Below are positions 36,700 through 45,952 of a DNA stretch of 64,000 nt, in pieces (position 1 is the first letter of the stretch; each line of letters opens with the position of its first letter). Both the position numbers and the translations under genes were made by a program. A model generated the notes under the pieces. It was not told where the DNA came from. It made no database searches and saw nothing but the letters and a program-made list of their open reading frames with translations. The stretch is taken from NCBI RefSeq assembly GCF_000430505.1, contig NZ_AUMD01000011.1, forward strand, positions 434,001 through 498,000, in the 5' to 3' direction. This stretch comes from Eisenibacter elegans DSM 3317. Its GTDB lineage: Bacteria; Bacteroidota; Bacteroidia; Cytophagales; Microscillaceae.

Positions 36700-36780
36700 C
36701 AGCAAAATAAAACGGACTAAGCAACCAAAATCATCGATAAACCGTTTCTTTGTGAAACTTTAATAAAACCAGATAGTCGA

Positions 36781-38439
36781 ATGGCCGGATTGAATCCACT
36801 TGCCGGTGCGTTGGGCAACAAACGCGCCGCCCACCTCCTACGAAGAGCTACCTTCGGCCCTACCAAAGCAGAAGTAGACCAGTTTGCTACCCAAACTGCC
36901 GCCCAAGCCGTAGCCAATTTGTTCCAAAATGTACCGGAACCAGCCCCCCCTATAGACCCCGCTACCAATGATACTTGGACAGACAAAGCGCCTAGCGCTA
37001 TGCCGGCCAATGCCAGCGAGGATGGCGATTTGCAAGAGGTCTTCAAACGTTGGCACCTGCGCCTGATGTTGGACAGTGGGATGAATGCGAAGGAAAAAGT
37101 AGTTTTTTTCTTACATACGCATTTTCCGGCCATACAATCTGTCATTGATCGTAGCCGCGCCCTCTATTTTCAGAATGTCCTCTTCCGACAATATGCTTTT
37201 GATAAAACCGGCACACGGACTTTTAAAGACCTCGTGCGCCGTATCTGTATCGACAATGCGATGTTGCGTTTGCTCGACGGGCGGTTGAATATCAAAGGAC
37301 GGATACAGGAAAATTTTGCCCGCGAACTCATCGAGCTTTATACCGTAGGGCGGGGGCGCAATGTACAGCCTACCGGCCCCGACGACTATGTGGTCTTCAA
37401 ACAACAAGATGTAGAAGAGGGTGCACGGGTGATGACGGGTTATGTTGATGACAACAACTACGACACCCTTGATGAGGTTACAGGCCTGCCAAGAGGCATT
37501 GCCCGACCAGCGCAACACGACAACAGTGTCAAAACCTTTAGTGCGGCTTTCAACAACGGCGTAGTACAGCCAAGAGCTGACTTGCTACAGGCCGGGCAAC
37601 CCACCGAAGCCAGTATGCTTGATGAGTTAGATCAGTTTATAGATTTGATCTTCTCCCTCGAAGAAACTTCTATGAACATCTGCCGGAAAATCTATCGATT
37701 CTTTGTATATTATGATATCACAGATGAGATTGACAATAACATCATCCGCCCCTTGGCGCAAGATTTTCGCAACAATGGCTTCCGTATACAGCCCATCATT
37801 GAAAGACTGCTGACAAGCCAACACTTCTATGACTCGGCCACGGCAGATGTCAATGATGACAACTTTGGCGCAATCATCAAATCGCCAATAGACCTGACCA
37901 TCGGCGTGATGCACGTATTTGGGATAAAATCTACCGACATCGAAGACTTCGAGGAAAGCGCCGCCCGCTTGCTCGACTCTATGACTGCCCAAGGCATGAA
38001 CTTCTACGAGCCTTTTGATGTGGCAGGCTATGACGCGTACTACCAAGAGCCAGGGTACAACCGCAACTGGATTTCGACCAACCGCCTTGTCAATCGATAC
38101 CAATTGATTGATGATATGATGGCGATGGATACTATGATGGGCGGAATGGCCAAAAACCGCTATAACTTCAACGTAGATGTTATTCGGTTTGTAGAAAACA
38201 ACATCACCAATCCTGCCAACCCTATGGCGCTAGTAACAGAGTTGGCCGCTATTATCTTGCCTGAGGCCATCAGCGATGAACGTCGAAACTATTTTAAGTT
38301 TATTTTGAATGAGGACTTGTCGGATATGAACTGGGCGGTAGAATGGAACAACCGCGCAAACCCTGCCGGAGGTGCTCGTTTGCAAATCACGCGCCTATTC
38401 AATGCGATGATGCAGTCTCCTGAGTACCAACTATTTTAA
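36781..38439 (+). CDS. DUF1800 family protein
   Basis: 552 residues. Family hallmarks are at the very start, KRAAHLLRRATFGPTKAEVD (about 14-33), and later FWNLG-type helical segments represented here by VVFFLHTHFP, RICIDNAMLRLLDG and QENFARELIELYTVGRG. DUF1800 proteins are almost always encoded beside DUF1501 proteins, as here (23 bases upstream), and no biochemical role is established. Unlike many relatives it shows no signal peptide: the conserved domain begins within 15 residues of the ATG and no in-frame upstream start with a hydrophobic stretch is available. Export could depend on the DUF1501 partner. Confidence 0.85.
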   Translation: MAGLNPLAGALGNKRAAHLLRRATFGPTKAEVDQFATQTAAQAVANLFQNVPEPAPPIDPATNDTWTDKAPSAMPANASEDGDLQEVFKRWHLRLMLDSGMNAKEKVVFFLHTHFPAIQSVIDRSRALYFQNVLFRQYAFDKTGTRTFKDLVRRICIDNAMLRLLDGRLNIKGRIQENFARELIELYTVGRGRNVQPTGPDDYVVFKQQDVEEGARVMTGYVDDNNYDTLDEVTGLPRGIARPAQHDNSVKTFSAAFNNGVVQPRADLLQAGQPTEASMLDELDQFIDLIFSLEETSMNICRKIYRFFVYYDITDEIDNNIIRPLAQDFRNNGFRIQPIIERLLTSQHFYDSATADVNDDNFGAIIKSPIDLTIGVMHVFGIKSTDIEDFEESAARLLDSMTAQGMNFYEPFDVAGYDAYYQEPGYNRNWISTNRLVNRYQLIDDMMAMDTMMGGMAKNRYNFNVDVIRFVENNITNPANPMALVTELAAIILPEAISDERRNYFKFILNEDLSDMNWAVEWNNRANPAGGARLQITRLFNAMMQSPEYQLF

Positions 38440-38462
38440 GACCGCTTAATACCCCCTCACCT

Positions 38463-40133
38463 ATGAAACGCAGAAATTTTCTCCAAAAAATACCTGTTAT
38501 AGCTGGCGCTCCGCTCTTGCTCAATAATATCCCGGTACAATTGATGGCTGACTCAGCCCCGCTCTTTCAGGCAGCGGCCAACTCCACCAATGACCGCGTG
38601 CTGGTCATCGTGCAGCTTCACGGTGGTAATGACGGTCTCAATTGCCTCATCCCCATCAATCAATATAACCTTTATTATAACCGTCGCGCCAATGTGGCCA
38701 TCCCTGATTTTGGGGCGCGCAAGTTCATCACACTCGACAACCGCCTCGAAGATCAACAACAAATAGGGCTTCACCCGGATATGATTGGCCTCAAACAACT
38801 CTATGACAACGGGCGGGTAAACTTGGTGCAGAGTGTGTCGTACCAAAACAACAACCAATCGCACTTCCGTGGGCGGGACGTTTGGTTTATGGGCGGGAGC
38901 TACAACGACTACTTCGGCTCTGGTTGGGCTGGGCGCTATCTGGATCAGATATTCCCCAATTATCCACAAAATTATCCTAACAATGAAATGCCTGACCCCT
39001 TGGCCTTAGAAATCGGCAATGATGTGTCCTTGGTGTTTCATCGTGACAACGGCATCCCGGTCTCTGTCTCTATCCAAAACCCAGAACAGTTTTTCGAACA
39101 AGTACAAGAACTGAAGGGCTTTCAGGACAAAGAAGGGATAGACCCACGTGGTGTGCCGCCTACGAATATCGAAAATACTTTTTATGGGAAGGAATTGCGT
39201 TGGATTTTGGATTTGGAAAACAAAACCGACACCTATGCCGAGCAGCTCAAAAGGCGTTATGCCCAAGGTGCCAATAGCGGCACGGTATATCCGGCCTTGT
39301 ACCCCTATGGCGCGTCTAACAGCCGAAACCCATTGGCTCCCCAGCTGCGCCTAGTAGCGCGCCTGTTGAGCGGCGGTATCAAAACCAAGGTGTTCTTGGT
39401 GCGTATCGGAGGCTTCGATACCCACGCCCGCCAAGTAGAGGCTTATGACTCCACAATGGGCTCACACGCCGCTCTGATGTATCATACGACTCAGGCGATG
39501 AAGGCATTCCAAGACGACCTCAAGGCGCTAGGCCTCGAAGACAGGGTGTTGACCATTACGACTTCCGAATTTGGCCGCCGTATCGACTCCAACGCCAGCT
39601 ATGGTACTGACCACGGCGTAGCTGCACCGATGTTTATTGTGGGCAAATATGTAAACCCAGGCGTGATTGGCAACAGCCCCGATATGAATGTACGCAGTGG
39701 CAGTGTCCCGATGCAGTTTGATTACCGTCAAGTGCTGACGGCCGTCTTGCGCGATTGGCTGGGCGCTTCTGAAACCGAGCTGCGCAACACCCTTTTTGGT
39801 GATTACCTCAGCAGCGCGCTCCCTGTTATCTGGAATGGTCAAATCACCTCCAACGAGGGCTTTTTCCACGAGCGCACCCGCTTAGACGACTGCTTCCCCA
39901 ACCCGGCCATCGACAAAACCTCGTTTGTGTTTTATCTCAATGCCCCCGAGAAAGTAGTCCTGCGGCTTGTCAACCAACAAGGAGCAGTGGTACAGACAGT
40001 CGTCAACGAAACCCTCGACAAAGGCCGCCATCAAGTACAGGCAGACTTGAGCCGACTGCCCGCAGGGACATATCTCTATAGTTTTGAAACCTCCGGCCAC
40101 AAGGCAACCAAAAAACTACTGATAGCCCGATAA
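38463..40133 (+). CDS. DUF1501 family protein with twin-arginine-like signal and T9SS sorting tail
   Basis: 556 residues. The N-terminus MKRRNFLQKIPVIAGAPLLL has the RRxFL pattern of a Tat signal. The DUF1501 domain (about 40-460) is of the alkaline-phosphatase-like/sulfatase-related type, with VLVIVQLHGGNDGLNCLIP, VRIGGFDTHARQ and ITTSEFGRRIDSNASYGTDHG. The last about 80 residues (DDCFPNPAIDKTSFVFYL to LPAGTYLYSFETSGHKATKK) form a T9SS type A sorting domain, so it should be exported through the outer membrane. It follows the DUF1800 gene by 23 bases and forms an operon with it. Confidence 0.87.
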   Translation: MKRRNFLQKIPVIAGAPLLLNNIPVQLMADSAPLFQAAANSTNDRVLVIVQLHGGNDGLNCLIPINQYNLYYNRRANVAIPDFGARKFITLDNRLEDQQQIGLHPDMIGLKQLYDNGRVNLVQSVSYQNNNQSHFRGRDVWFMGGSYNDYFGSGWAGRYLDQIFPNYPQNYPNNEMPDPLALEIGNDVSLVFHRDNGIPVSVSIQNPEQFFEQVQELKGFQDKEGIDPRGVPPTNIENTFYGKELRWILDLENKTDTYAEQLKRRYAQGANSGTVYPALYPYGASNSRNPLAPQLRLVARLLSGGIKTKVFLVRIGGFDTHARQVEAYDSTMGSHAALMYHTTQAMKAFQDDLKALGLEDRVLTITTSEFGRRIDSNASYGTDHGVAAPMFIVGKYVNPGVIGNSPDMNVRSGSVPMQFDYRQVLTAVLRDWLGASETELRNTLFGDYLSSALPVIWNGQITSNEGFFHERTRLDDCFPNPAIDKTSFVFYLNAPEKVVLRLVNQQGAVVQTVVNETLDKGRHQVQADLSRLPAGTYLYSFETSGHKATKKLLIAR

Positions 40134-40162
40134 TGCCTAAAAATAAGGCGGGCTGCCAAAGA

Positions 40163-40194
40163 CCATCATCGGTATTGTCTGATACTGATGATGG
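40163..40194 (+). terminator. Hairpin after the DUF1501 gene
   Basis: CCATCATC and GATGATGG pair, with further TAT/ATA pairing inside, followed after 10 bases by TTTTTT. A moderate terminator, 29 bases past the stop. Confidence 0.6.
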
Positions 40195-40349
40195 CGGTAG
40201 CTGATTTTTTATGAAATGATGATGGGCAGCATCACCATCAAACATCTTAAACATACACACAAACAGGCTTTATATTTGCGTTGTTGTGATATGGATACCC
40301 TACCTTTTCTTTTTTCTATGCTTTGTACTTTTACTAATCAGATAACCTT

Positions 40350-41297
40350 ATGTCAAGCCATCTGCGCCTTCCCTGCCTAACACACGTTCTTTGCGTCTTG
40401 TTAGGAGTTTTTGTCTTGCTCCACCTGCCGGAGGGAGCAGTATTTGCCCAAAAAAGTAGCTTGTATAAAAAACCACCCAGCGGCCCCAAACGCGATCGAA
40501 CGAGTGTTGGAGGGTTTGAAAGCTCTCAATGGTGGCTGGGAGTACGTGTGGGCACAAACCTCTCCAAAGGAAGCCCCACAGAGCGTTACAGCATTTACCA
40601 AAGCACCCGACTAGATGCGCCGGAGGACTTGTTTGACAAAAAATACAATGCCTTTACCCGCACAGGACTGGAGTTTGGGCTTAATATCACTTACAATTTT
40701 ATGGGTGGCTGGAGCGCAGTGATGCAGCCGGGCTTTATTCGCTCCCGATACGAGTATCTCAATCAGTATGCCTGGCTGAGCGAAACTAACGAAAACGAGC
40801 GTATCTTTTTGGATTATACCCATACCCACACCCTTGACGCAATAGAAGTGCCCCTAATGGTGCGCTACGATTTCCTCTCGGGGGCGTTTGTGCCCTATTT
40901 ACAGGCCGGAGGCTATGTGTCTTGGGTTACCCGTGCCGACCAGCGGGTCGATGTATCGGGGAGGGACTTGGCCGCCGGCGGAACAGCCTTGTTTACCAAC
41001 TTTACCAACCTAGCCGATGTACGTAACCTCTACAATAACCGCAACCTCGGCTTTATCTTTGGTGGAGGGTTTCACTTTACCTATGGCAATGCCCGCATTA
41101 CCCTCGAAGGGAACTACCGCCTCGGAATGAGCAACCTCATCAACCCGGCTAACCGCTATACCAACCAACAGCTCAACGGAATAGGCGACACCCCCGACGA
41201 TGTGCGGCTGCGTAGCTGGGCCTTTAATCTTGGCATAGCGTTCCCGCTAAAATACTGGATTACAGACGGATACAAAAGCGTGAACCCCAAGAAGTAA
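40350..41297 (+). CDS. Outer-membrane beta-barrel protein (PorT-like)
   Basis: 315 residues with a signal peptide (hydrophobic about 10-28, cleavage near VFAQ). Alternating hydrophobic strands follow, opening with WWLGVRVGTNLSKG and including YNFMGGWSAVMQPGFIRSRYEY, APLMVRYDF-like EVPLMVRYDFL, YLQAGGYVSW and a closing SWAFNLGIAFPL. This is the pattern of small Bacteroidota outer-membrane barrels (PorT or OmpX-like), but no specific function follows. A TATATTTG sequence at 40271-40278 matches the -7 consensus, giving a possible promoter 70 bases upstream. The lipoprotein gene follows after 31 bases. Confidence 0.8.
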   Translation: MSSHLRLPCLTHVLCVLLGVFVLLHLPEGAVFAQKSSLYKKPPSGPKRDRTSVGGFESSQWWLGVRVGTNLSKGSPTERYSIYQSTRLDAPEDLFDKKYNAFTRTGLEFGLNITYNFMGGWSAVMQPGFIRSRYEYLNQYAWLSETNENERIFLDYTHTHTLDAIEVPLMVRYDFLSGAFVPYLQAGGYVSWVTRADQRVDVSGRDLAAGGTALFTNFTNLADVRNLYNNRNLGFIFGGGFHFTYGNARITLEGNYRLGMSNLINPANRYTNQQLNGIGDTPDDVRLRSWAFNLGIAFPLKYWITDGYKSVNPKK

Positions 41298-41328
41298 CCC
41301 ATTCCTAAAAAGACAAAACAGCAATATC

Positions 41329-42525
41329 ATGAAAACACAGATACGATTTTTGAGCTTGGCCCTTCTGGCTTTGTGGGTAGGGTTGGGAGCTTGCCGCAAA
41401 ACAGAACTTACTCCGGGCGAAAGCTTTACGGTTATTTTTGATAACAATGAGTTTGGAGGCTCTTTTTTGCCCGTAGATGTCAAACAAACTACGGATGGTG
41501 GCTATGTCATCTTAGGAGAGCACCGCCTAGATGACAGCAACTTTTATGGCGTGTATGTGCTTCGCACGGATGCGCTGGGGCGCTTTTTGTGGGACTACAA
41601 AGGAGAGGTTAATCAGGTAAACCCTGTGTCGGAGCTGTTTGTGGTCAATAACGAGTTTTATTTTATGGCTATGGACGGTATCAGCCTCAACGCGCAGGTG
41701 ATGAAGGTCGACAGCGCTGGCGCGTCGATAGTCAATCAAGTAGCCGGGGTGATTTACCCCTTGGCCATGGCACAAATCAACGACGGCTTTCTGTTGGTCA
41801 GCTACGATCGCCTGACGCGCTCCTCCGCCCTGACACGCCTCAACAATAACTTTCAGGCGGCTTGGACACAGCGCTACGATGTGTTTGAGGATGCCGAGGA
41901 ACGTGTTATCGGTCATTTGACCAAAACCCGCCGCCAATTCCCCTTTTTTGCAGGGGCTGTGGGCAATAGCTTTTATGTCAATACCTTTTCCAACTTTACA
42001 CTGTCTACGCTCTTTGTAAGCCCCACCGACGGCTCACAACAAGGAGTGCTCAATGGCTTTCGCTATGATGATGCCATCAGTGCGGCCGTCCCATTGAATA
42101 ACAACACCTTTGTGATGACTCGGTACAGCTTTGGGGAGAATTTTCTACTCCCGCAACAGGCTGTCAACTTAACGGGTGTTACCAGCACAAAGGACTTAGG
42201 AGGTAACCGGCTCGTAGAGTTGACTCCGGATGCAAAGGTGGTAGCCAAGCGCTTGACTATCAATAGCAGACAGGTAATTGTATTGGCCTCTGATACCAAA
42301 AATAGTCAGATAGTGCTCTATGCCTATGATGCCGCAACAGGCCAACTATTGGGCAAGCGCTTCTTAGGCTTTGGCAGCCCTTATCGGGTTTCGGGATACA
42401 CCCTCACTGCCGATGGCGGTATGGCGGTAGTCGGAACCAATATCGTAACAGGGCGATTCCCACGTATTTGTTTGTTCAAATTATCGCCTTCGGATGTCAA
42501 TGGATTGATTTCGGGAGCAGAATAA
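41329..42525 (+). CDS. Lipoprotein with predicted beta-propeller-like repeats, unknown function
   Basis: 398 residues. Signal peptide with lipobox LGAC (about 19-22), predicting a lipid-anchored envelope protein. The mature part has repeated DGGYVILGEHR, DGFLLVSYDR and DGGMAVVGTN segments about 100-200 residues apart, the form seen in Bacteroidota delta-60/propeller-like repeats. No enzyme motif is seen. It follows the beta-barrel gene closely and may be its surface or periplasmic partner. Confidence 0.75.
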   Translation: MKTQIRFLSLALLALWVGLGACRKTELTPGESFTVIFDNNEFGGSFLPVDVKQTTDGGYVILGEHRLDDSNFYGVYVLRTDALGRFLWDYKGEVNQVNPVSELFVVNNEFYFMAMDGISLNAQVMKVDSAGASIVNQVAGVIYPLAMAQINDGFLLVSYDRLTRSSALTRLNNNFQAAWTQRYDVFEDAEERVIGHLTKTRRQFPFFAGAVGNSFYVNTFSNFTLSTLFVSPTDGSQQGVLNGFRYDDAISAAVPLNNNTFVMTRYSFGENFLLPQQAVNLTGVTSTKDLGGNRLVELTPDAKVVAKRLTINSRQVIVLASDTKNSQIVLYAYDAATGQLLGKRFLGFGSPYRVSGYTLTADGGMAVVGTNIVTGRFPRICLFKLSPSDVNGLISGAE

Positions 42526-42863
42526 AAACACGACACCTTTTCGAGAGGGCGTTAAAAACACCTCAGCATTGAGTCTGATAGGATAAGTGTTTGTTTATAA
42601 TTTGACTCTTCCGAAATTTTGACGACAGGTGTACGAATCTACCGTCAAAGCTTCGGAGGGGTCAAGCTAATTTTCATAAGCCACAATGGCAATGTCTCCT
42701 GCTTGTCGCCCTGGACTAGGTGGCGAAGAGGCAGATATGAGGCAGAGGAGAGAACGTAAAATGGATGAATCGTTGGGAAGATTTGACTCAACCAACGTAC
42801 TCCCCCGATAGCGCTTTGAAGTAGCATTGGTTTTTCAAACAGACATCAAGGCTCGGTTAGGGT
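42526..42863. other. Intergenic region with long imperfect hairpin
   Basis: A 338-base gap between same-strand genes. It contains the inverted repeat 42602-42665. No gene-like frame and no convincing promoter motif are seen. Confidence 0.5.
42602..42665. repeat. Long imperfect inverted repeat
   Basis: The left arm TTGACTCTTCCGAAATTTTG and right arm CAAAGCTTCGGAGGGGTCAA pair over about 22 bases with a few mismatches around an 18-base loop. It lies 77 bases after the lipoprotein stop with no T-run, so it is either a processed-end hairpin or another palindromic repeat. Confidence 0.5.
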
Positions 42864-44846
42864 ATGAGATTATTGTTTAAGTTATTTTTTTTGTGTTGGG
42901 GCTTTGCCATGTCTTTAGCAGCACAGTCAGCTGTCGATAGTCTGGAGCGTTTGTTGGCACTATACCCACCACAACACCATCAGGCCGATACTTTCAGGAT
43001 AGCACTACTATGCGATTTGGCGTTTTTGTTGCGCAATCAGGCGGTCATGAAGGCCGCAACATACGCGCAAGAAGCCACGACATTAGCCAAAAATATAGAT
43101 GATAAGCGCGGCCAAGCACGAGGGTTAGGTTATCAAGGAATGATGGCCTATCGGCAAGGAAAGTATGATTTTGCAATAGGGTATCATCAAGCTTCGTTGC
43201 GCTTGGCCTTGCTAGTCTCAGACTCTACGCTCATTTCTTATCGCTACAATGATTTGGCCAATATCTATGCTGATATGGGGGAGCTAGACCAAGCACTGAG
43301 CTACAACCTACAGTCGCTACACATCAAAGAGTTGTTGAAAGACCAAGAGGGAATCGCTACCGCTTGGCGCAACAACGGTATCATTTACCTGCGTAAAAAA
43401 CATTATCCAAAAGCACTAGAAGCCCTCGAAAAAGCCCGTGATTTGGCCTTGTCTATTGAAGATTGGCGTATCTTGGGGTATACATATATTTATCTGGGAG
43501 AATGGTATTCCGAACAAGGGCAGCCCTTAGAGGCTATCCGTATCTTGGAGCAGGCTATTGCGCTACATACCCAAGTTCAAAATCAATATGGATTGTCAGA
43601 GGCGCTGAACAGCCTAGGCTTGGCTTATTTGGCCTATGATAACTTTGAAAAAGCGAAACAGTGCTTTCAGCAGGCTTTGTACTGGGCCCAAACCTTAGGT
43701 ATTCCGCTCGAAATACAACGTGCTTACGAAGGTCTTTCGCGGGCTTCACAACAGGCAGGCTTGCCTGAAGATGCATTATGGTTCTACCAGAAGTTTATCC
43801 AAATCAAAGACTCGGTATTTTCGGAAGCCAACAACCAGCGCATTGCTTATCTGGAGGCGCAGTTTCAGAGCGAACGCAAACAAGCTCAAATCACACAACT
43901 GATACAGGAACGACAGTTACAACAACAAGCGCTAGAGCAGGAACGGATGAGCAAACGCTTCTTCTTCTTGGGTGCTTGCTTGGCACTATTGGTATTGATA
44001 CTGCTGGTGTTCGGTATTTGGCAAAAACAACGCAGTAATCTTTTGCTGCGTACCAAGCAAGAGGAATTGATAGCCCAGAATGAAGAAATTCAACAACAAA
44101 AAAGCGCCTTAGAGCAACAAGCCGAGACGCTAGAGCGACTCAATAGTTTCAAAGACAGGCTATTTTCGATTATTGCCCACGACCTACGCGCACCTATGGC
44201 AACTTTGCGCGGCACGCTCAACTTGATAGACGCAGAGTTGCTCAGCCAAGAAGAGGTGAGGCATATCAAGGGGGAATTGTACAAACGGTTTCAGGCTACA
44301 GATGAAACCCTACACAACCTCTTATTTTGGGTAAAAGAGCAAATCCAAAGTGGTGAAACACTCAAGCCGGAAATGTTGCGTTTAGGGGTCGTGGTGAGTA
44401 AGGAACTGAACTTGATAGCGCCTGCTGTAGCACTCAAAAAAATCAACCTGTTACAAAAAATCCCTCCTGAAGTGCAAGTGTATGCAGACCCCAACCACCT
44501 CAGTGCAATTGTCCGAAATTTGCTCAACAACGCGGTCAAATTTAGTTATGAAGGAGGCCAAATCAGCATCGAAGCCCAAGTAAAAGGTCAACAGACTTAT
44601 CTGACTATCAAGGACGAGGGCAAAGGCATGACCGACGAGCAACTCCAGCGACTCTTCAGCACAGAGCCGATCAGTACTGTCGGCACCTCGGGAGAAAAGG
44701 GGAGCGGGCTTGGCCTGTATTTGGTCAAGAGTCTAATCACCCAAAACCACGGAACAATTAGCGTAGACAGCCACCCCGGACAAGGTAGCACGTTTTTGCT
44801 TTGCTTTCCGGCAGCGCCCACCCAAGAGGGAGATTTATTAACATAA
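42864..44846 (+). CDS. TPR-containing sensor histidine kinase
   Basis: 660 residues. Signal peptide (about 1-20), then about seven tetratricopeptide repeats in the periplasm (about 40-340, e.g. YNDLANIYADMGELDQALSY), one transmembrane helix (about 370-390, FFLGACLALLVLILLVFGIW), a coiled coil, and a full kinase core: H box FSIIAHDLRAPMATL (His about 437), N box NLLNNAVKFS, G1 DEGKGMTDEQ and G2 GEKGSGLGLYLV. A common Bacteroidota design that senses protein contacts across the inner membrane. No response regulator is adjacent. The nuclease gene follows after 76 bases with its own promoter motif. Confidence 0.9.
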   Translation: MRLLFKLFFLCWGFAMSLAAQSAVDSLERLLALYPPQHHQADTFRIALLCDLAFLLRNQAVMKAATYAQEATTLAKNIDDKRGQARGLGYQGMMAYRQGKYDFAIGYHQASLRLALLVSDSTLISYRYNDLANIYADMGELDQALSYNLQSLHIKELLKDQEGIATAWRNNGIIYLRKKHYPKALEALEKARDLALSIEDWRILGYTYIYLGEWYSEQGQPLEAIRILEQAIALHTQVQNQYGLSEALNSLGLAYLAYDNFEKAKQCFQQALYWAQTLGIPLEIQRAYEGLSRASQQAGLPEDALWFYQKFIQIKDSVFSEANNQRIAYLEAQFQSERKQAQITQLIQERQLQQQALEQERMSKRFFFLGACLALLVLILLVFGIWQKQRSNLLLRTKQEELIAQNEEIQQQKSALEQQAETLERLNSFKDRLFSIIAHDLRAPMATLRGTLNLIDAELLSQEEVRHIKGELYKRFQATDETLHNLLFWVKEQIQSGETLKPEMLRLGVVVSKELNLIAPAVALKKINLLQKIPPEVQVYADPNHLSAIVRNLLNNAVKFSYEGGQISIEAQVKGQQTYLTIKDEGKGMTDEQLQRLFSTEPISTVGTSGEKGSGLGLYLVKSLITQNHGTISVDSHPGQGSTFLLCFPAAPTQEGDLLT

Positions 44847-44873
44847 TCCTAACAATTTAGTTGCTCCATAGCC

Positions 44874-44881
44874 TAAGTTTG
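44874..44881 (+). promoter_or_regulatory. -7 promoter element of the nuclease gene
   Basis: TAAGTTTG matches TAnnTTTG exactly, 41 bases before the ATG at 44923. No well-placed -33 TTG. It also supports the shorter start, because a GTG at 44881 would overlap the element. Confidence 0.45.
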
Positions 44882-44922
44882 TGTTTACCTTCGCCCCGCT
44901 AAACACTCAAACACAAACGCTT

Positions 44923-45849
44923 ATGAAGTATTTCTATCCACTGTCGCTATGGGCGATAGTCGTCCTTTTTGTCTTGGGCAGTTGCCAACAACAACGCAGC
45001 GATATTGCGCCCCAAACCCCCGAAGAGCTGTGGCTTCCGGGCAATGTGAGTGGCTCTACAGCCACCCCAACCCGCGATAACAACTTAGCGCTTGGCAACC
45101 CTAGCGGAGCCAATAGCTCACACAGCAACTACCTGATGACCAAGTCGCAGTTTGCAATGTCTTACAACCGCTTTCGGGGTACGCCCAACTGGGTTAGTTG
45201 GCATCTGAGCGCAGCTTGGCTAGGCAGCACCCCACGCCAAGATGATTTCCGTACGGATACTGCCTTGCCAGCAGATTGGTATCGGGTACGCCCTACCGAT
45301 TATCAAGGCTCTGGTTTTGACAGGGGGCACGTATGCCCTTCGGCAGACCGCACGGGGAGCGTAGCCGACAACTCGGCCACCTTCTTGATGACCAATATGT
45401 TCCCACAGTCTCCTAACAACAACCGCATTACTTGGGAACAGCTGGAAAGCTATTGCCGCACCCTCGTGCGCAATGGTTATGAGCTTTATATCATCGCCGG
45501 CCAACGTGGCACAGGCGGCACAGGCAGCAATGGCTATGCTACTACCATCGCCGGCGGCAACGTAACAGTGCCTTCTATTACTTGGAAAGTGATTGTCGTA
45601 TTACCAGTTGGCAGCAACGACCTGAGCCGCATCAACAACAACACCCGTGTGATTGCGGTCAATATGCCCAACAACCAAACCGTAAACAGCAAACATTGGT
45701 CGGCATACCGATGCTCTGTACGCTCCCTAGAGCAGCTGACGGGCTACAACTTCCTCTCCAATGTGCCTCAGGCCATCCAAGATGTGATTGAAAACAGGGT
45801 TGACAATGTGCCTATTGCACACGAAGATGGGCTAGAGATGTTTTTCTAA
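44923..45849 (+). CDS. DNA/RNA non-specific endonuclease, lipoprotein
   Basis: 308 residues from the ATG at 44923, which gives a lipoprotein signal (LFVLGSC, Cys about 20). The longer GTG start would bury this signal. The catalytic ββα-Me core has DRGHVCPSADR (DRGH motif, His as general base) and TNMFPQSPNNNR with the metal-binding Asn, as in Serratia nuclease/NucA. It probably digests extracellular nucleic acid at the cell surface or periplasm. Related mitochondrial EndoG shares the fold. A terminator follows. Confidence 0.9.
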   Translation: MKYFYPLSLWAIVVLFVLGSCQQQRSDIAPQTPEELWLPGNVSGSTATPTRDNNLALGNPSGANSSHSNYLMTKSQFAMSYNRFRGTPNWVSWHLSAAWLGSTPRQDDFRTDTALPADWYRVRPTDYQGSGFDRGHVCPSADRTGSVADNSATFLMTNMFPQSPNNNRITWEQLESYCRTLVRNGYELYIIAGQRGTGGTGSNGYATTIAGGNVTVPSITWKVIVVLPVGSNDLSRINNNTRVIAVNMPNNQTVNSKHWSAYRCSVRSLEQLTGYNFLSNVPQAIQDVIENRVDNVPIAHEDGLEMFF

Positions 45850-45874
45850 GAAATATTAACAGGTGTAAATTTGC

Positions 45875-45911
45875 AAAGCCCCTTGAAAGCCAATGGCTTC
45901 GGGGGCTTTTT
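45875..45911 (+). terminator. Terminator of the nuclease gene
   Basis: AAAGCCCCTTGAAAGCC pairs with GGCTTCGGGGGCTTTTT around three bases, ending in T5. It lies 26 bases past the stop. Confidence 0.85.
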
Positions 45912-45913
45912 GG

Positions 45914-45950
45914 CAATAAAAAAATCTCCAAAAGTTGTCTTTTGGAGATT
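45914..45950 (-). terminator. Terminator of ssrA
   Basis: On the minus strand AATCTCCAAAAG and CTTTTGGAGATT form a perfect 12-bp stem with a 4-base loop, followed by a T-run. It begins 3 bases after the mature tmRNA 3' end. Confidence 0.85.
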
Positions 45951-45952
45951 AG

